NCBI GenBank assembly: GCA_051294375.1
Contig: CM119269.1
Location: 5,973,531-6,037,530, forward strand
Source of the DNA: Paraspadella gotoi
Lineage: Eukaryota; Chaetognatha
Direction: 5' to 3'
Length of the DNA stretch: 64,000 bases
The position numbers and the translations under genes were made by a program. Under the pieces are notes generated by a model. That model had not been told where the DNA came from and ran no database searches. It was given only the letters and a program-made list of their open reading frames with translations. Shown piece by piece: positions 24,496 to 36,985 of this stretch; the stretch's first letter is position 1; every line of letters begins with the position of its first letter.

Positions 24496-24799
24496 GATTA
24501 AGAAGCGAGAGGAAGGAAAAGGTTAGGTGTAGAAATATCGCCACTCGTTTCTCTTTCTTTTAAGGTCAAATGTGATCATGGACCATGTTCTTTTTTTAGT
24601 GATAGAAGCCGCCTTTTTTAGGGTTAATTTTTGATCTGGTTTCTGATGAATCGTCATTCAATCTCTTGAGCGAATCATTTATCGCCCGTCTGAAACTTAG
24701 TCTCAAGAGCGTTTTTGGATCTTGTCGTTCTTGTCGTTCTTCTTCGCATGAGGACTAAAGAAACTTCGAAATAAGAGAAAGTGAACGAATTTAGTCAAT

Positions 24800-25010
24800 G
24801 ACTAAGATGAAAATGATGACGATGATGGTCATAATGATGATGATATTGATGATAGTGATGATGACGATGATTTGTCATAATGATGATGATATTGATGATA
24901 GTGATGATGACGATGATGGTCATAACGACGACGAAGACGATGACGGAGAAGATGACAACGACCTCGAGGACGACGACGACGACGACGACGACGAAAATAA
25001 CGATAATGAT
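24800..25010. repeat. GAT/GAC-rich tract with a 45-46-base duplication
   Basis: GTCATAATGATGATGATATT starts at 24,828 and again at 24,874, and a third GTCATAA start lies at 24,919. The tract ends in a GAC run (24,970-24,993). An open frame over it (24,798-25,073) reads as an acidic Asp-rich tail of 91 residues. It has no upstream coding support and I treat it as repeat-derived. Confidence 0.85.
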
Positions 25011-27368
25011 TCCTTAAAAAGTCTCCTCGGGGGAAAAGAGATCGGAGTCGACACGCGTTTTCGAATCCTTTAGGGAAACGAATCCCATTGGAGGGGATGG
25101 ATTTCGAGGAAGGAGAAGGGGATTCGGGGATTTAGGGTATCGGAGGAAGGAAAGATTTGGAAATGTGGGAGGTTGGAAGGGGGTTAGATTTGGGGAGGGA
25201 TGATTTATGGGGATTTATGGGGTTGGAGTAAGAAAAGATTTTTGGAAACGTCGTCCTAATTTTAGTCACATTTATTATTCACAGGGGGAAAGATTTATAC
25301 ATGTATAATTATATATTGGGTGGATGAAATGCAGATGTTTTCTTGATTTATTTAAAAGGGAACAGATGGACGGACAGAGTTGGAAGAGGATTTCGTTGTA
25401 TTCTATCCCCTCCCCACCGCAGATACCTCTTGATCCCCACCCAGTCCCAAAAACCTTCCCCTCTCTTCCCTCAGCCCCCTCTTCCCCTCACCCCCTCTTC
25501 CCTCACCCTACTCTTCCCTCACCGCCCCTCTTTTCCCCCCCGAACAAAAAAATAAAATATTTAAGATATTTGTTAACGAATGAGATTTGTGCTGAGGAAC
25601 GCGTTTCGTCAAAGAGAATCAGATTTCGATAAGAAATATAATTTTTTATTTCTTTTTATTTTTTTTTTCGTTTCTTCAGTTTCAAGATATAGTATCTCTT
25701 TTTTGTTTCTCTTCACAAAAGTTATCCAGTCAGCGGATTTTATTTAGGGGCCAAAAGTTTCTTGAAAAAATCGCGAGACCAGAAAAGCTTTGTGTTTTTT
25801 TCTGGTTTTCAACGTTTTTAGATGCAATTAGTGATGTATATACTATACTACGTATATATTGCTGAATGTTAATCTTTCGCTCGTAAGACCTACTTTCCCC
25901 GCGTCTCATCCGTCAAAGGAAATGATGCATTTTGCTTCATTATTGAGTCATTTCGAGTTTTTGAGATTCATTAAATTCTCTTTAATCATCGCGTCGTAGA
26001 TGATAAATCTAAATCTAATTAAAGAGAAAAACGAAAACAAATCCATATTTTCGTTGAGAAAGAAGAAACCAAGAGGCGGCGTTAGCTAAATCAAAATACT
26101 GCTCTATTTCGTGAGTATAAATTTAAACAAAATTATTTGGGTTTTTTTTTTCCTTCAAATAATTTATTTCAGAATTCAACTCGAAATTAAACAAACAAAA
26201 AAAAACAAAAAAAAACCACCGAACGATGATTTCGGCGAGTGACTTAGCAGAACACTTTTTTTTTTTAAATTGGGAGTACAAGAGATTTTCGGAGCTACAT
26301 CAACCAAATTTAATCTACAAATAAAATTACGAGTATTCATCGTCAACAACCTACTATAAATGTTGGTATGGAGCGCCTGCTCGTATGGGAAAAGAAATTT
26401 CGGGAGTAATTCTGTACAATCAACGCGAAAATATAAAAAAAAAAACAGATGTACATTCGGATTAATTAGACCTTGTACATGCGATGACGTACAAGATCTC
26501 TCTCTCTCTCTCGAGAATTACAATGAAGCGAACTATCACAGCAAAGGCTGTCAAAATTAATTGATAAGGTTAAATATGAAACCTTCCTAGTAGATAAACT
26601 TTATATAAATCCTTTTTCATATCCGATTTAGTCATTGTTTCTTTTCACTAAATTTTTAAAGTTATCAAAATGGTAAGAAAAATAATTCCATTTGTAAGAA
26701 GAAATTTTGCGTAATAATGTTTCCGAAAAAAATTGGGAAATCGCGTGAGTTAAGCTACAAGAAACTAAAATTTTAATGACATCATTTTTTTTTTAATGCG
26801 AATTTATTTAAAATGGGTTCGAAAATTTTGTTATTGTTAGTAGACACTATAAAATATCAAAATGAAAATTAACTTAAAGTTCGGATTCCAAATCGTCATT
26901 GTCGTCGTCGAATTTTTTTTTTCGTCTCCGCGATCACCGATGATCCCCGTGTGTGTGTTTTGTGTGTGTGTGGGTGTGTGTGTGTGAATAAGTGTGGGCG
27001 CGGGAGAGTTTGCGTGCCTGGGTGTGAAAGCGACTAGTGAATAACCGTGGTGTGGCCGAAATGATGTGGTCGGTAAGTCGGATTGAAAGAGCGACCGAGA
27101 TGAAATGAGAATTACGTAATTCACTGTTCAGAAATTTGTGATCCGTGAAACCTACTTTTTTCCTTTGATCCGCTACTGAAATCTTTGCAGTGATCCGTGA
27201 CCGACTGTGATGGTAAGTGAGCGTGAACCGAATGAACAAAAATCAGAAAAGAAGGGCAGACTCAGACAGGATGCTCATTTGTCGGACAATCGATGTCGAA
27301 AAGGGTAAGTTAGTTCGTCGAGCGACCTTTTACTCTTTAACTCAATTTTAAAACTCGTACAAAAAAAT
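25011..27368. other. Non-coding sequence, nothing recognised
   Basis: AT-rich with a purine-rich patch at 25,060-25,250, a C-rich patch at 25,405-25,545 and a TG-rich patch at 26,949-26,985. Frames are short and composition-driven. Confidence 0.5.
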
Positions 27369-27454
27369 GGAGAGGGAAGAGAGGGTGGAGAGGGAGGGAG
27401 GGAGAGAGAGAGAGATGAGAGAGAGAGGAGAGAGAGACGAGAGAGAGAGACAAG

Positions 27455-27504
<50 letters not shown>
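27369..27504. repeat. (GA)n-rich microsatellite
   Basis: Interrupted GA run just downstream (in minus-strand sense) of the CpG-rich island at 27,597-27,848. Confidence 0.95.
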
Positions 27505-27506
<2 letters not shown>

Positions 27507-27596
27507 TTTAAATTCAAATGATTACCCTTTCCCGTCTTAAGTTTGATTTTCTTCCTTTTTTGGCGTGCGTCGGCGTCAGCCGGTGTCACACTCTTC

Positions 27597-27848
27597 TTAC
27601 GCGGCGGCGTCGGCCTCGGCGTTTTTCGACGCCGCGGGGTCGAACGGCGTCGCTGAGTTTTCGGCGTCGGCGCGCTCGTTCTCGTTGTTGTTGACGAGGC
27701 GTTGGAACGGCGCCGCTTTGCGTTTGACGCCGGTCAACGTCGAGGCGGATGACGCGCCGGTTGGGACGACGCCGGTGGCCGGAAGTGACGCCGATTCGGT
27801 CTCGGCGTCGCCTCTGAGCAGCGAAGTGCTCAAGGCACTGAGGAGATC
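27597..27848 (-). CDS. Candidate terminal exon, Ala/Asn-rich, KRKAAPF-type tail
   Basis: On the minus strand a long pyrimidine tract ending AACCCTCAG precedes GAT CTC CTC AGT, read in phase 0. It gives 83 residues starting DLLSALSTSLLRGD, with a basic motif VKRKAAPFQR at about 40-49, an Asn/Glu patch (NNNENERADAEN), and an acidic Ala-rich end before TAA at 27,599-27,597. The island is CpG-rich and GC-rich against an AT-rich background, like the well-supported exon at 54-55 kb on the same strand. The stop overlaps a possible donor (GTAAGA at 27,600-27,595), so the exon could instead splice onward. It cannot join directly to 53,984, which ends in a different phase. I do not recognise the protein. 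The opposite strand is also open, so coding strand is inferred from the acceptor and composition. Confidence 0.45.
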   Translation of the reverse strand, partial: DLLSALSTSLLRGDAETESASLPATGVVPTGASSASTLTGVKRKAAPFQRLVNNNENERADAENSATPFDPAASKNAEADAAA

Positions 27849-28410
<562 letters not shown>

Positions 28411-29440
28411 CTAGGCGTAATCTGGAGCTCATTAAATTTTATTGCAAAGCACGTTACCATATAATGCTAATGAAAACCGCATTAATTTTCCCCTTTAATA
28501 AATCGGGATATGGGCGTCAGACGAAATTAAAAAATTAAATTTTTTAACTTGATTCTGTTTTTTTTTTTTTTTTAATATTCCGCGATTGTCGCGTTTAAAT
28601 TATTATTATTAAAAGAATAGGAGGATATACAAATCAGTTTGAAGCAAGTCTAGTACAATTCATTATTTTAATTTCCTTTGCAGTAAAATAAAAAACCTCA
28701 ACTTTAGTTTTAAATATCTAAATTCACGCGACAACGAAATCCTTTTTTTTTAAATTTAATTAGCGAAAAACTAATAAACTAATTAAGAAAAAACTGATTT
28801 TTTAAAATTTTTTTAATGATTACGACGTTTTCGTCCGTCAGCCATTTTTTCCGTCTCGTCCTCACAAAAAGACTGAAAACATCGGGCACTCTTTTCCAAA
28901 AGCCGCCCATTTCTTCACCCGATCCTTTAAATTAATTTTATACTAATATTTTACCAAATTTGTAATCTAATCCCAAAAGATATAGTACATAACTGTGACC
29001 TTATCTATAACCTTAATCCAAAATCCACAACCTTAATTCCTAACCTTATCCCCCAAATCACTAACCAAATCACTAACGTAACCCCTAACCCTTAAGCAAA
29101 TATCATCCCTAACCCTTAACCTAATATTTAAAGTTAAAAAACTTATTCAAGTCTGAAATGGGGCCCTTTTGAAAAATATGCCTAAAAATTTGAATTCGAA
29201 TTGAACGCAACTAAATAAAAAAATCTCGAGAGAAAAAGAATCGCGCGACAGATGAGAGAGACGAACCGACGCCAGCGACGCTCTTTGGCATTTTGTGAAA
29301 CGACTTATATGATGTGATCTTTTGTTCGTGATGACGCGATTTGAAACTTGAGGGGGGGGGGCAGTTCTTTATTCTTTCGAATAAGAAACGAGCATTGCTT
29401 TATAACGGGATTTGCAATATGTTCACCCCACCTATAAACA
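28411..29440. other. Non-coding; includes a CCTAA-rich patch
   Basis: AT-rich. Between about 29,000 and 29,130 the sequence is rich in CCTTAA, CCTAACC and CCCTAACCCTTAA words, resembling a degenerate (CCTAA)n / (CCCTAA)n tract. No gene recognised. Confidence 0.5.
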
Positions 29441-29443
29441 AGT

Positions 29444-29521
29444 AACCCGGTAGCTCAATGAGCAATACCATCAGCGCATGCCCCATTAGGTATTGGGTTC
29501 GATACCCAATGATAATGGTAT
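29444..29521 (+). repeat. tRNA-like sequence with A and B boxes (tRNA pseudogene or SINE head)
   Basis: TAGCTCAATGAGCA at 29,451-29,464 matches the type 2 pol III promoter A box (TRGCNNAGTNGG) loosely. GGTTCGATACC at 29,496-29,506 matches the B box consensus GGTTCGANNCC. The T arm folds perfectly: ATTGGG (29,492-29,497), loop TTCGATA, CCCAAT (29,505-29,510). The expected acceptor-stem bases do not pair, so it is not a functional tRNA. A 7-base pair ATACCAT/ATGGTAT (29,465-29,471 with 29,515-29,521) adds a further hairpin. A T-run follows at about 29,553, which could be a pol III stop or the tail of a SINE. Confidence 0.5.
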
Positions 29522-29698
29522 CGCAATTGCAATGCCCGACTGCCGTTTTAGTTTTTTTTTTTTTTTTAGGCAAGTTTTTTTTAATGGTGAGTTTGCTTGT
29601 ATTTTTTTCCTCCTTTTACTTTTTGTAATTTAAATCTTTTTCACTCACTCGATCGTCATAAAAAAAAATATGGTTTTAATTCATTTCCGTGATTAATT

Positions 29699-29699
29699 A

Positions 29700-29730
<31 letters not shown>
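29699..29730. repeat. (CGT)n microsatellite
   Basis: TCGTCGTCG run followed by mixed GACGA sequence up to the 471-N gap. Confidence 0.9.
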
Positions 29731-29958
29731 AGTCGTCGCTAACAATGACGACGCCATTTTATTTTTCAATCGACTCATTTTTCTTTTTCTTTTTTGCATC
29801 TATGAAGGAGACTGACAAAAAAGAATACTCGATGATGACAGCAATGACGAAGGGGACCACTAAATATGCGACAACAACGACGATGATGACGACGAACGGT
29901 ACAATCAAATTCAGGAAAATTTTGGTATTCTATGTACGTTTTTTCTTCTTTTTTTTTC

Positions 29959-30429
29959 NNNNNNNNNNNNNNNNNNNNNNNNNNNNNNNNNNNNNNNNNN
30001 NNNNNNNNNNNNNNNNNNNNNNNNNNNNNNNNNNNNNNNNNNNNNNNNNNNNNNNNNNNNNNNNNNNNNNNNNNNNNNNNNNNNNNNNNNNNNNNNNNNN
30101 NNNNNNNNNNNNNNNNNNNNNNNNNNNNNNNNNNNNNNNNNNNNNNNNNNNNNNNNNNNNNNNNNNNNNNNNNNNNNNNNNNNNNNNNNNNNNNNNNNNN
30201 NNNNNNNNNNNNNNNNNNNNNNNNNNNNNNNNNNNNNNNNNNNNNNNNNNNNNNNNNNNNNNNNNNNNNNNNNNNNNNNNNNNNNNNNNNNNNNNNNNNN
30301 NNNNNNNNNNNNNNNNNNNNNNNNNNNNNNNNNNNNNNNNNNNNNNNNNNNNNNNNNNNNNNNNNNNNNNNNNNNNNNNNNNNNNNNNNNNNNNNNNNNN
30401 NNNNNNNNNNNNNNNNNNNNNNNNNNNNN
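29959..30429. other. Assembly gap, 471 N
   Basis: Unknown sequence; flanked by a T-run on the left. Frames drawn through it are meaningless. Confidence 1.
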
Positions 30430-31572
30430 AGGAAAATATTTTTGAATTAATTTTGAATCTTTTTATTCAGCTCAAATTAAGGAATTCTAATCGTGTTCTA
30501 ATACATGTTGATTAGACCTTTCGAACATACAAACCCAATTAAAAAGAGTGTTTTGAAACTTTTAAGTTTTAATTTAGTGGAAATTTAAATGTAAGAAGTT
30601 TAATGTATCTTTGAAATTTCTTTTTACAATAATATTTCCTCATAAAAAATGAAGGAAATATAGAAATTAGTTTCAACTTTTTTTTTTTTGTTTTTTTTTT
30701 TTTTGCGTTCGTTAGTTTTCGAATCCTTTGTGTTGATTTATAAGCTTATTAGCGTTATTTTATAATGATTTAATTATCGTTTGACCTTCCTTATTTTTTG
30801 TTCGGTAATTTAATTATCACAATTATTGTCTATTATTTTGGTTTTACTGTTAGTTTGTATAAAAAGACGCTGAAATAGAAATAAGCCTTTTCATCAGCTC
30901 CCCATTTGAATCGATCTCGGCCGCGATTGCGTCAGAGATCTTAACTCGGGATTAACGAGGGGGGTGAGGAGAGACTGAGAGAGGGGTGATGTCCGGGAGG
31001 TAGAGGAGTGAGAGAAGGAGGGATAAGGAATGGGAGGAGCGCACGCGCAGGAAGAGCGAAGAAAAGCAGGGAGTTGAATGTATGACGAGAGGAAGAGAGG
31101 TCAGAAAGGAAGTGCACGGAGAGAATCTCAAAAATGCGATAGATGTGAGAAATATATTGGAGACCATAGACAGCACGAAGCGAGATTGCGACGAGAAGAG
31201 CAGAAGAGAGAATAAGGTCGGCGAGCAGAGAGCTGAGAGGAGGAGGAAACGGACGGAGCAAGAGAGAGAGAGAGAGTACGGGGCAGAGAGAGAAGAGAGC
31301 GATAGAATAGATGCGATGAGAGAGAGATCACACGAAAAGAGAGAGGGGCGAAGAGCATGACGAGCCGAAGAGGCCCCAGAAAGACAAAGACCGCACTGCA
31401 CGCCGGAGAAAGAGATTGATTAGTTGCCCCGAATCGCAGTTGGACTAAGAAGTTGACAAGTCGATCAGGCGCACTGATAGGGAAAGCAGGCGATGATAGG
31501 CTGTAAAAAGCTGAGTGGGAGCGCAGGCGATGACAGAAGAACTAGCAGATTTATAGGAATTAGAAACAATTA
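30430..31572. other. AT-rich then GA-rich sequence, no gene recognised
   Basis: 30,430-30,950 is AT-rich with T-runs. 30,955-31,400 is GAGA-rich mixed sequence in which frames are open on both strands for compositional reasons. Confidence 0.5.
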
Positions 31573-31573
31573 A

Positions 31574-31612
31574 ACCGCCATGTCCGAGTGGTTATGATAC
31601 ATTTGATTATGA
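31574..31612 (+). pseudogene. Truncated tRNA-Ser/Leu-like 5' half
   Basis: CCGCCATGTCCGAGTGGTTA resembles the acceptor/D-arm start of class II (Ser/Leu) tRNAs, including the A-box core GTCCGAGTGGTTA. After about 31,612 it runs into unrelated sequence and a GA microsatellite, and no T arm follows on this strand. Read as a truncated tRNA copy or SINE fragment. Confidence 0.35.
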
Positions 31613-31639
31613 AATTTTAAACAAAGAAGCAGCAGAGAG

Positions 31640-31781
31640 TAAACGAGAGAGAGAGAGAGACGAGAGAGACGAGAGAGCAGACGAAAGAGAGAGACGAGCA
31701 GAGAGAGCAGAGAGAGAGAGGCAGAGAGAGNNNNNNNNNNNNNNNNNNNNNNNNNGAGAGAGAGAGAGAGAGAGAGAAAGA
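31640..31781. repeat. GA-rich microsatellite containing a 25-N gap
   Basis: GA/GAC-rich repeat interrupted by exactly 25 N at 31,731-31,755. Confidence 0.95.
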
Positions 31782-32519
31782 GAGCTTTTAATCCTTCACG
31801 GCAATAAATTTCTGGCCTTGGAACCATGAATCCAGGATTCGAACAGCGACCAAAAATGCCAGAACCTACGGAGCAAGAGAAACTGTCGGTCCTCTTCGTT
31901 ATCGTCATCGTCGTCGTCGTCTTCGTCGTCGTAATTAGTGTCCGTTATTTCCCGCTCTTCTTGTCCCAAGCGTCAGAACCACGAGCCAGTTTCACGATTG
32001 ACGATGTGACCGGAGAGAGACAGAGAGAGACGCCAAGAGTTAGATGCAATTGCAAACGTCACATGGAAGAGAAGGTTGCAACGAGAGAAGGACCAAAGAG
32101 ACGATGGTCAATATACGAAGACAGTGATTGAGAGACATGAATACTGAATAGTAAATACTAAGGCACAGATCGAATATGAAAGAAGCTTTTTAACTGTGTA
32201 GAACTTTAACTTTAACTTCAACATTAAAATTTAACATCTATCACAAATGTTTTCCCATCAGCACGCGACTCTGTGAGTCTCTGCCTCTCAGACCCAACGC
32301 CGGTTTTCCGCGGAGAATTTACGAGAGACGCGATGAAGAGAAGAAGAAATACGAGCGACGCAGACGTAATAAGAAAAGCCAACTATTTATTTTCTTTTTC
32401 CAAATTAATCCGCAAAGTTCATTAGTGGCCGAATGTCATTTGCGTTTCCCTATTTTTTTTTTTTTTTTTTGGGGGGGGGGCGCTTTTGCTTGGCCGGACA
32501 GATATAATAGTTTTTTTTA

Positions 32520-33010
32520 TCTTGATGAAGGATAAATCGGTCGGCTTCGTCATCTAGGGATGACTCCAGCGTCGATTATTTGAATCGTGAAGATTCAGCT
32601 TTACAATTGGAAAATCGTCAAGAGATCAAGTCAGCGTGTGAGTAGTTTTCACATTTTATTGTTCGGATTTTAAGAACATCGAAATAAATTTATAACATTT
32701 TATATAATACATAGCGATATACCTGAACGATTTTGGCATTGAAGCTATCCTGTCTCAGTGACTCTGCATATTATCATTGTTATTGTGCGAACAAAGATTC
32801 TCTCCGTATGTCTCGATGGTAAGTGTCTATCTTTAGAACAAAGTATAAGGCCACAGGCCGTGGCCTGAGATTCCTTAAATCTCGCGTCTTTGGCGATAAG
32901 TCCTTAGTTGATGATGATTCTTATCATCATCATCAGCCGCGCACGAGTGGCACAGGCATGTGAAGGCAGGCTCCGAGAGTTTCCCTGTGTCCCGTCTTTC
33001 TAATTGATTT
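32520..33010 (+). repeat. Direct duplicate A (partner 43,950-44,301)
   Basis: Shared words in the same order and orientation include GGCTTCGTCAT, AGGGATGACTC, GATTATTTGA, TTTTATATAATACATA, GATTCTCTC, GTGGCCTGAGATT, AAATCTCGCGTCTTTGGCGA, TGATTCTTATC and TCTAATTGATTT. This copy is the longer one; copy B looks like the same sequence with scattered short deletions. It ends at a (GA)n array here, and at a gap in copy B. Confidence 0.85.
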
Positions 33011-33039
33011 GTATCTCGCACGTTTGTCGAGTAAACGAC

Positions 33040-33041
<2 letters not shown>

Positions 33042-33078
<37 letters not shown>

Positions 33079-33116
33079 GAGAGAGAGGACGAGAGAGAGA
33101 GAGAGAGAGAGAGAGA
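33042..33116. repeat. (GA)n microsatellite
   Basis: GA run with a few GAC interruptions directly after the duplicated segment. Confidence 0.97.
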
Positions 33117-33256
33117 CCTGATGAAACCCTCATGTAAACTTTAGTGTAAGGATGCTGGGTCGCGCGGTAGTGATCGGGTCAAGAATCATGCGGATGTCGC
33201 GGCCAGGTGATGAGTCACTGCCGGCGCCAGTACATTTCTTCTATCGGTCCGCTTAC

Positions 33257-33424
33257 TCTGGTTGTTTCCACAGGCACCTCGTACATCGATCCAGTAAATT
33301 CGCTTCGATTTGCGCTTTCTCTTCTCCCCTGGCGCCGCTTGGGCGACATCGGCTTGGCACCGACCGTTTTCGCGCCGGTGACGCCGGCTAAGTGGCGCCT
33401 TTTGCTCCGAGATCCAGGCGTCGT
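33257..33424 (-). CDS. Candidate internal exon, basic Ser/Arg/Lys-rich
   Basis: Minus-strand frame bounded by an acceptor-like CGGCCGTTAG (the TAG is also an in-frame stop just upstream) and a donor-like CCAGA|GTAAGC. It codes for 56 residues in phase 0 at both ends. The product starts TTPGSRSKRRHLAG, has a basic core (SPKRRQGRRES) and ends with MYEVPVETTR. The phase-0 end is compatible with the phase-0 start of 27,848-27,597, which would make a two-exon chain across a 5.4-kb intron. The island is CpG-rich. Other frames are also open here (for example a 101-residue minus frame, 33,186-33,491), so the choice of frame rests on the splice signals and protein-like composition. No family recognised. 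Confidence 0.3.
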
Positions 33425-33654
33425 CTAACGGCCGAGTAAGCGGAGGACCGTTGTTGGTCGGAGCGGGCACGCCGCCGCTCGCCAGCCTCACCAGTGGCCG
33501 CCTTTTCGGTTTATTCGCGATCCTGCCTGCGCCGGCCGGACGATCCGAATATGAGGGGCGCGCCCCCGGGTCGACGGCCGCATCTTCCCGGCGACCAGAG
33601 GGGAACAGGGTTAAGGCATTTTCTGTTTTGGTTTTGTTTTCTTGTTTGTTTTTG

Positions 33655-33735
33655 AGAGAGAGGAGAGAGAGAGTAGAGAGGAGAGAGACGAGAGAGAGAG
33701 AGAGAGCAGCAGAGACAGACAGCAGAGAGCAGGCA
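33655..33735. repeat. GA/CAGA-rich microsatellite
   Basis: Interrupted GAGA tract after a CpG-rich stretch (33,425-33,610) in which I find no convincing exon. Confidence 0.9.
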
Positions 33736-36700
33736 GGAGGAAACTATTTAACAATTCGCCAAAAAAACAAAATCTGTCCGATAAAGGCGGGGAAAAACAA
33801 TTGCGGGCAGCCGCGGTAATTTGGGCAGCAGAATTATTTGCTTAAGTTTGTTTACTCTGTGTATCTAAACAATATTTTATCATGAAAAATTTTAATATCA
33901 TATCTCATTGTTAGCATTGGCGAGCTCATTCGGGTAAGAAATCAAGTTTTTAATAATTTTTTTTAAACAGACCTAAGGGATTCATTCTAAGCGCGGGACG
34001 TGGATTAAAGAAACTTTTCAAGGCGGCCATCATTTTTTCGCAAATTGACTCCGACTTCCATTTCGGCGGCTTTGTGGACCTCGTTTTATCCGGCTCTACT
34101 AGTTTACAGGCGGACCATATCACAGGTTCCAACCATCGGGTCCGGGGCGGAAAGAAGCGAAAGAAAAAGGGTTAAAAAAAATGAACCAAAACGGGGAATC
34201 GTGAATTCATGAGGGGTCACCAAACATTATCTGTCTCTGTTCATTTATAGTCTGTACCTGAAAAATTTTTTGGTATTTTCCAGTCCTCATTGGGTGCCGG
34301 ATAATCTCTATCAAAAAAAAAAAGAAAAAAAAAAAAATGTGGAAAAAGAAATTCAAAAGGACAAGGTGTTGTTTCAGGCATGACCAATCAAGTGGCTGTC
34401 TGAAATCTTTTTTATAACATATTTTATCCAAGTAAGTTTTAAAAATTAATCGCAGATTTCGAAATTATAGTTTTTTCTAATCAAAAAATTCTCCTAAAAA
34501 ACCTATTGTTAAAATTAGTAAAAAGTTTAAATTTCTAAATAGAAAATCGATTAGTTGAATTAAATTTCTAAAAAATAAAAATTTATCACTGTAAGAGACC
34601 AGCCCAACGAACGTTAATCATCCAAATATTTGCACGATAACGAAAAGCGGTATAAGCCAAAAGAAAAATTAAAATACGAGTGGGGAGAGAATTAAGGTAA
34701 AAAGCCAAAATGTGCGGATTTATTCGAGCATAGCAAAAAAAAAAAAAAAAACAAAACAAAAAAACAAGCCTAAAACATGAAAATGTACCCCTTCCCTGTT
34801 CATCGTTGGAGCCGTTCTATAGGTGACCCCTGCCAAGAATTGAGACACCTGCCGGGTAACGCAGGCCACGGATAAACGTATTTAGGTTGACGCCCTGACA
34901 CGGATGAACTTTCGTGACCTCAGAGGTCAAATAATTTTAGTTCCCTAAAATGAACGCGGTCCGTCAAGGCGATTAGGAGAAATCCATTTAATTAATTAGC
35001 TCAAAACACAATAAAACCAAACCTGAATTTTTTTTTGTTTATATCCGTAGTAATAAATTTTAAAAAAATTCGTCCTTCGGTTCTGAACTAGTTGCTTAAG
35101 GTTAAATTATTAACCTCAAGTAAATTAATTTGGATTTTCCCCTTTCCAACTATGCCAAAGCTCGGACCCTGTATAGTAATCTTCTTCTCGGGCCAAAGCT
35201 TTTCTTGATTCAGTCAGGGGAACCCAAGCTTGAATAATTAGGCGATTTTCACTGTAACGAAGAGAGAGAAAGTTGACTCCTGTTGCAAATGAGCGACGGC
35301 GTCCAATAAAATCAGGAAATGAGGATTTATCTATCAATAACTGGATTGGTTAGTGAATTCGCAGCTTCGTCGGCGGGTCCGATTATCGGCGGGATCGTGA
35401 GTCCGGCATCTCGGTTTAGTAGTGTTACCGAGTGCGGAACGGAAAAAACGGAAACATTAAGGGAAAATGTAGTGCTAGAAGAAAAGTGTTAAGAAATTTG
35501 TCTCGCGATTTTGGAAAAAAAACCATCGCGTTGGAAACTGGGTGAACGAACAAAAGTGAACAGGGTGTCAAAAATTATTATAAGAAAAGAAAAACTACTA
35601 AAATTGAAAGTTGGGCGGGAAAAAAAAATCTTAGGACATATATATTTTAATAGCCGTCAATTTTAAAACAAATATAATAAAAAAGAGATTTTGTACTGAA
35701 ATGCATGTAAAATACTTATAATAAAAAAAAGGATTGTTTACTCAAGCAACAATAAACTACTAGCGTACTTATTAATTCGTAGGTCTTAATTATATTTGAC
35801 AATTCTTTTTTTAATAAATATTTTCAATACCTATAATATGTAATCAACCGCGTTGAGATATAATCTGTAAAATTAATAACGAAGTAAACTAAACTGCTGT
35901 AGGATTTTAGGTTTGTTTGTTTACCTTCTGATCGACAACGCAAGTGATCATGAGGCAAGGCGATCGCGAGAAGGAAAGGCGACGATAGAGGCGCTGATGA
36001 TTACTTTGCGGCAGAAGAAAAAAAAAACAAAAGACATAAAGGAAAATAATAATTGAAAAAAATTACAAACATTCTTTAAAACCTAGGTTAATATATTTTT
36101 TTTGTTTGAGAAGGAAACAAACTCTCTCGTCTACTTCTCTCTCTCTTCTCTCCCTCTCTGTCTCCACTCTTGCTTTCCTGCCATACGTGACGATTGAAAG
36201 ATTGACCAGTGAATTTTTCCGCACTTGTCTCTTTTAATTTATATTTAGCAAAAAAGTCGAATCAAAGATTATACGGTGCACCGCCCCCGTCTCAACAACC
36301 GAAACGAAACAACGCTTGTACTTTTACAGCGAAATCCGGAACCTTAGATTCAATTGCTGGCTGTCGAAAGGAATAAGACGTCCTGACTTTTATGCGACGG
36401 ATAAAATGTAAATTCAATTTTGAATCCGTCGAATATTAGCGTTTTTTTTTTTTAATTACAATAATAAAAGTAAAAGAAGAAATCGTAGAAATCATTAAAA
36501 CGAAAACTTGAACTTGAACATTTGGTCACGCATCCAACTTTATGAGATCTCCTCATTGGATTTTTGTGAAATAATTGTTGCCAAAATACACGAAAATGTG
36601 ACCGGGATAACATTAAAATTAAACTTTAAAAAACAAAGCCAAAAAAAAATGAAAATATTGATCGATTTGGGGAATTTTAGTAATAAAACAGTTTTGATCA

Positions 36701-36985
36701 TTAAATTGCCAATTCGCGTAAAAACAAACCAGTTTTCAAAAGGTCTCGGGTCGACGATGTCGAATTGGCGACAGTTTTACATTTTTGATTTAAAATAATA
36801 AAAAAAAAAATTGAACAAAATGAAAACTAAGAATAAAATGAAATGTGTTATGCTAAAACTTTTGTTTTATTTCTAACTTAAAAACATACTTCAAAACTAT
36901 AAAGAAGGAAATAAAAAAATAAAAAGGAAATGAAAATAATCTTCAGTCGTTTCCGATGGCAACTCAACGGCGTACTTCGTCGTGG
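33736..36985. other. AT-rich non-coding sequence
   Basis: No repeat array beyond A/T runs and a CT patch (36,120-36,175). A 70-residue minus frame (35,125-35,337) has ordinary protein-like composition but no splice context or recognised family. Confidence 0.45.

Noticed and set aside
24798-25073. 91-residue Asp-rich frame
   Set aside because: Encoded by GAT/GAC repeat; no splice signals or second exon to support an acidic-tail protein.
31826-32131. 101-residue plus frame with a Val-rich transmembrane-like segment
   Set aside because: The hydrophobic segment is a CGTCGT microsatellite read in one frame; no other support for a membrane protein.
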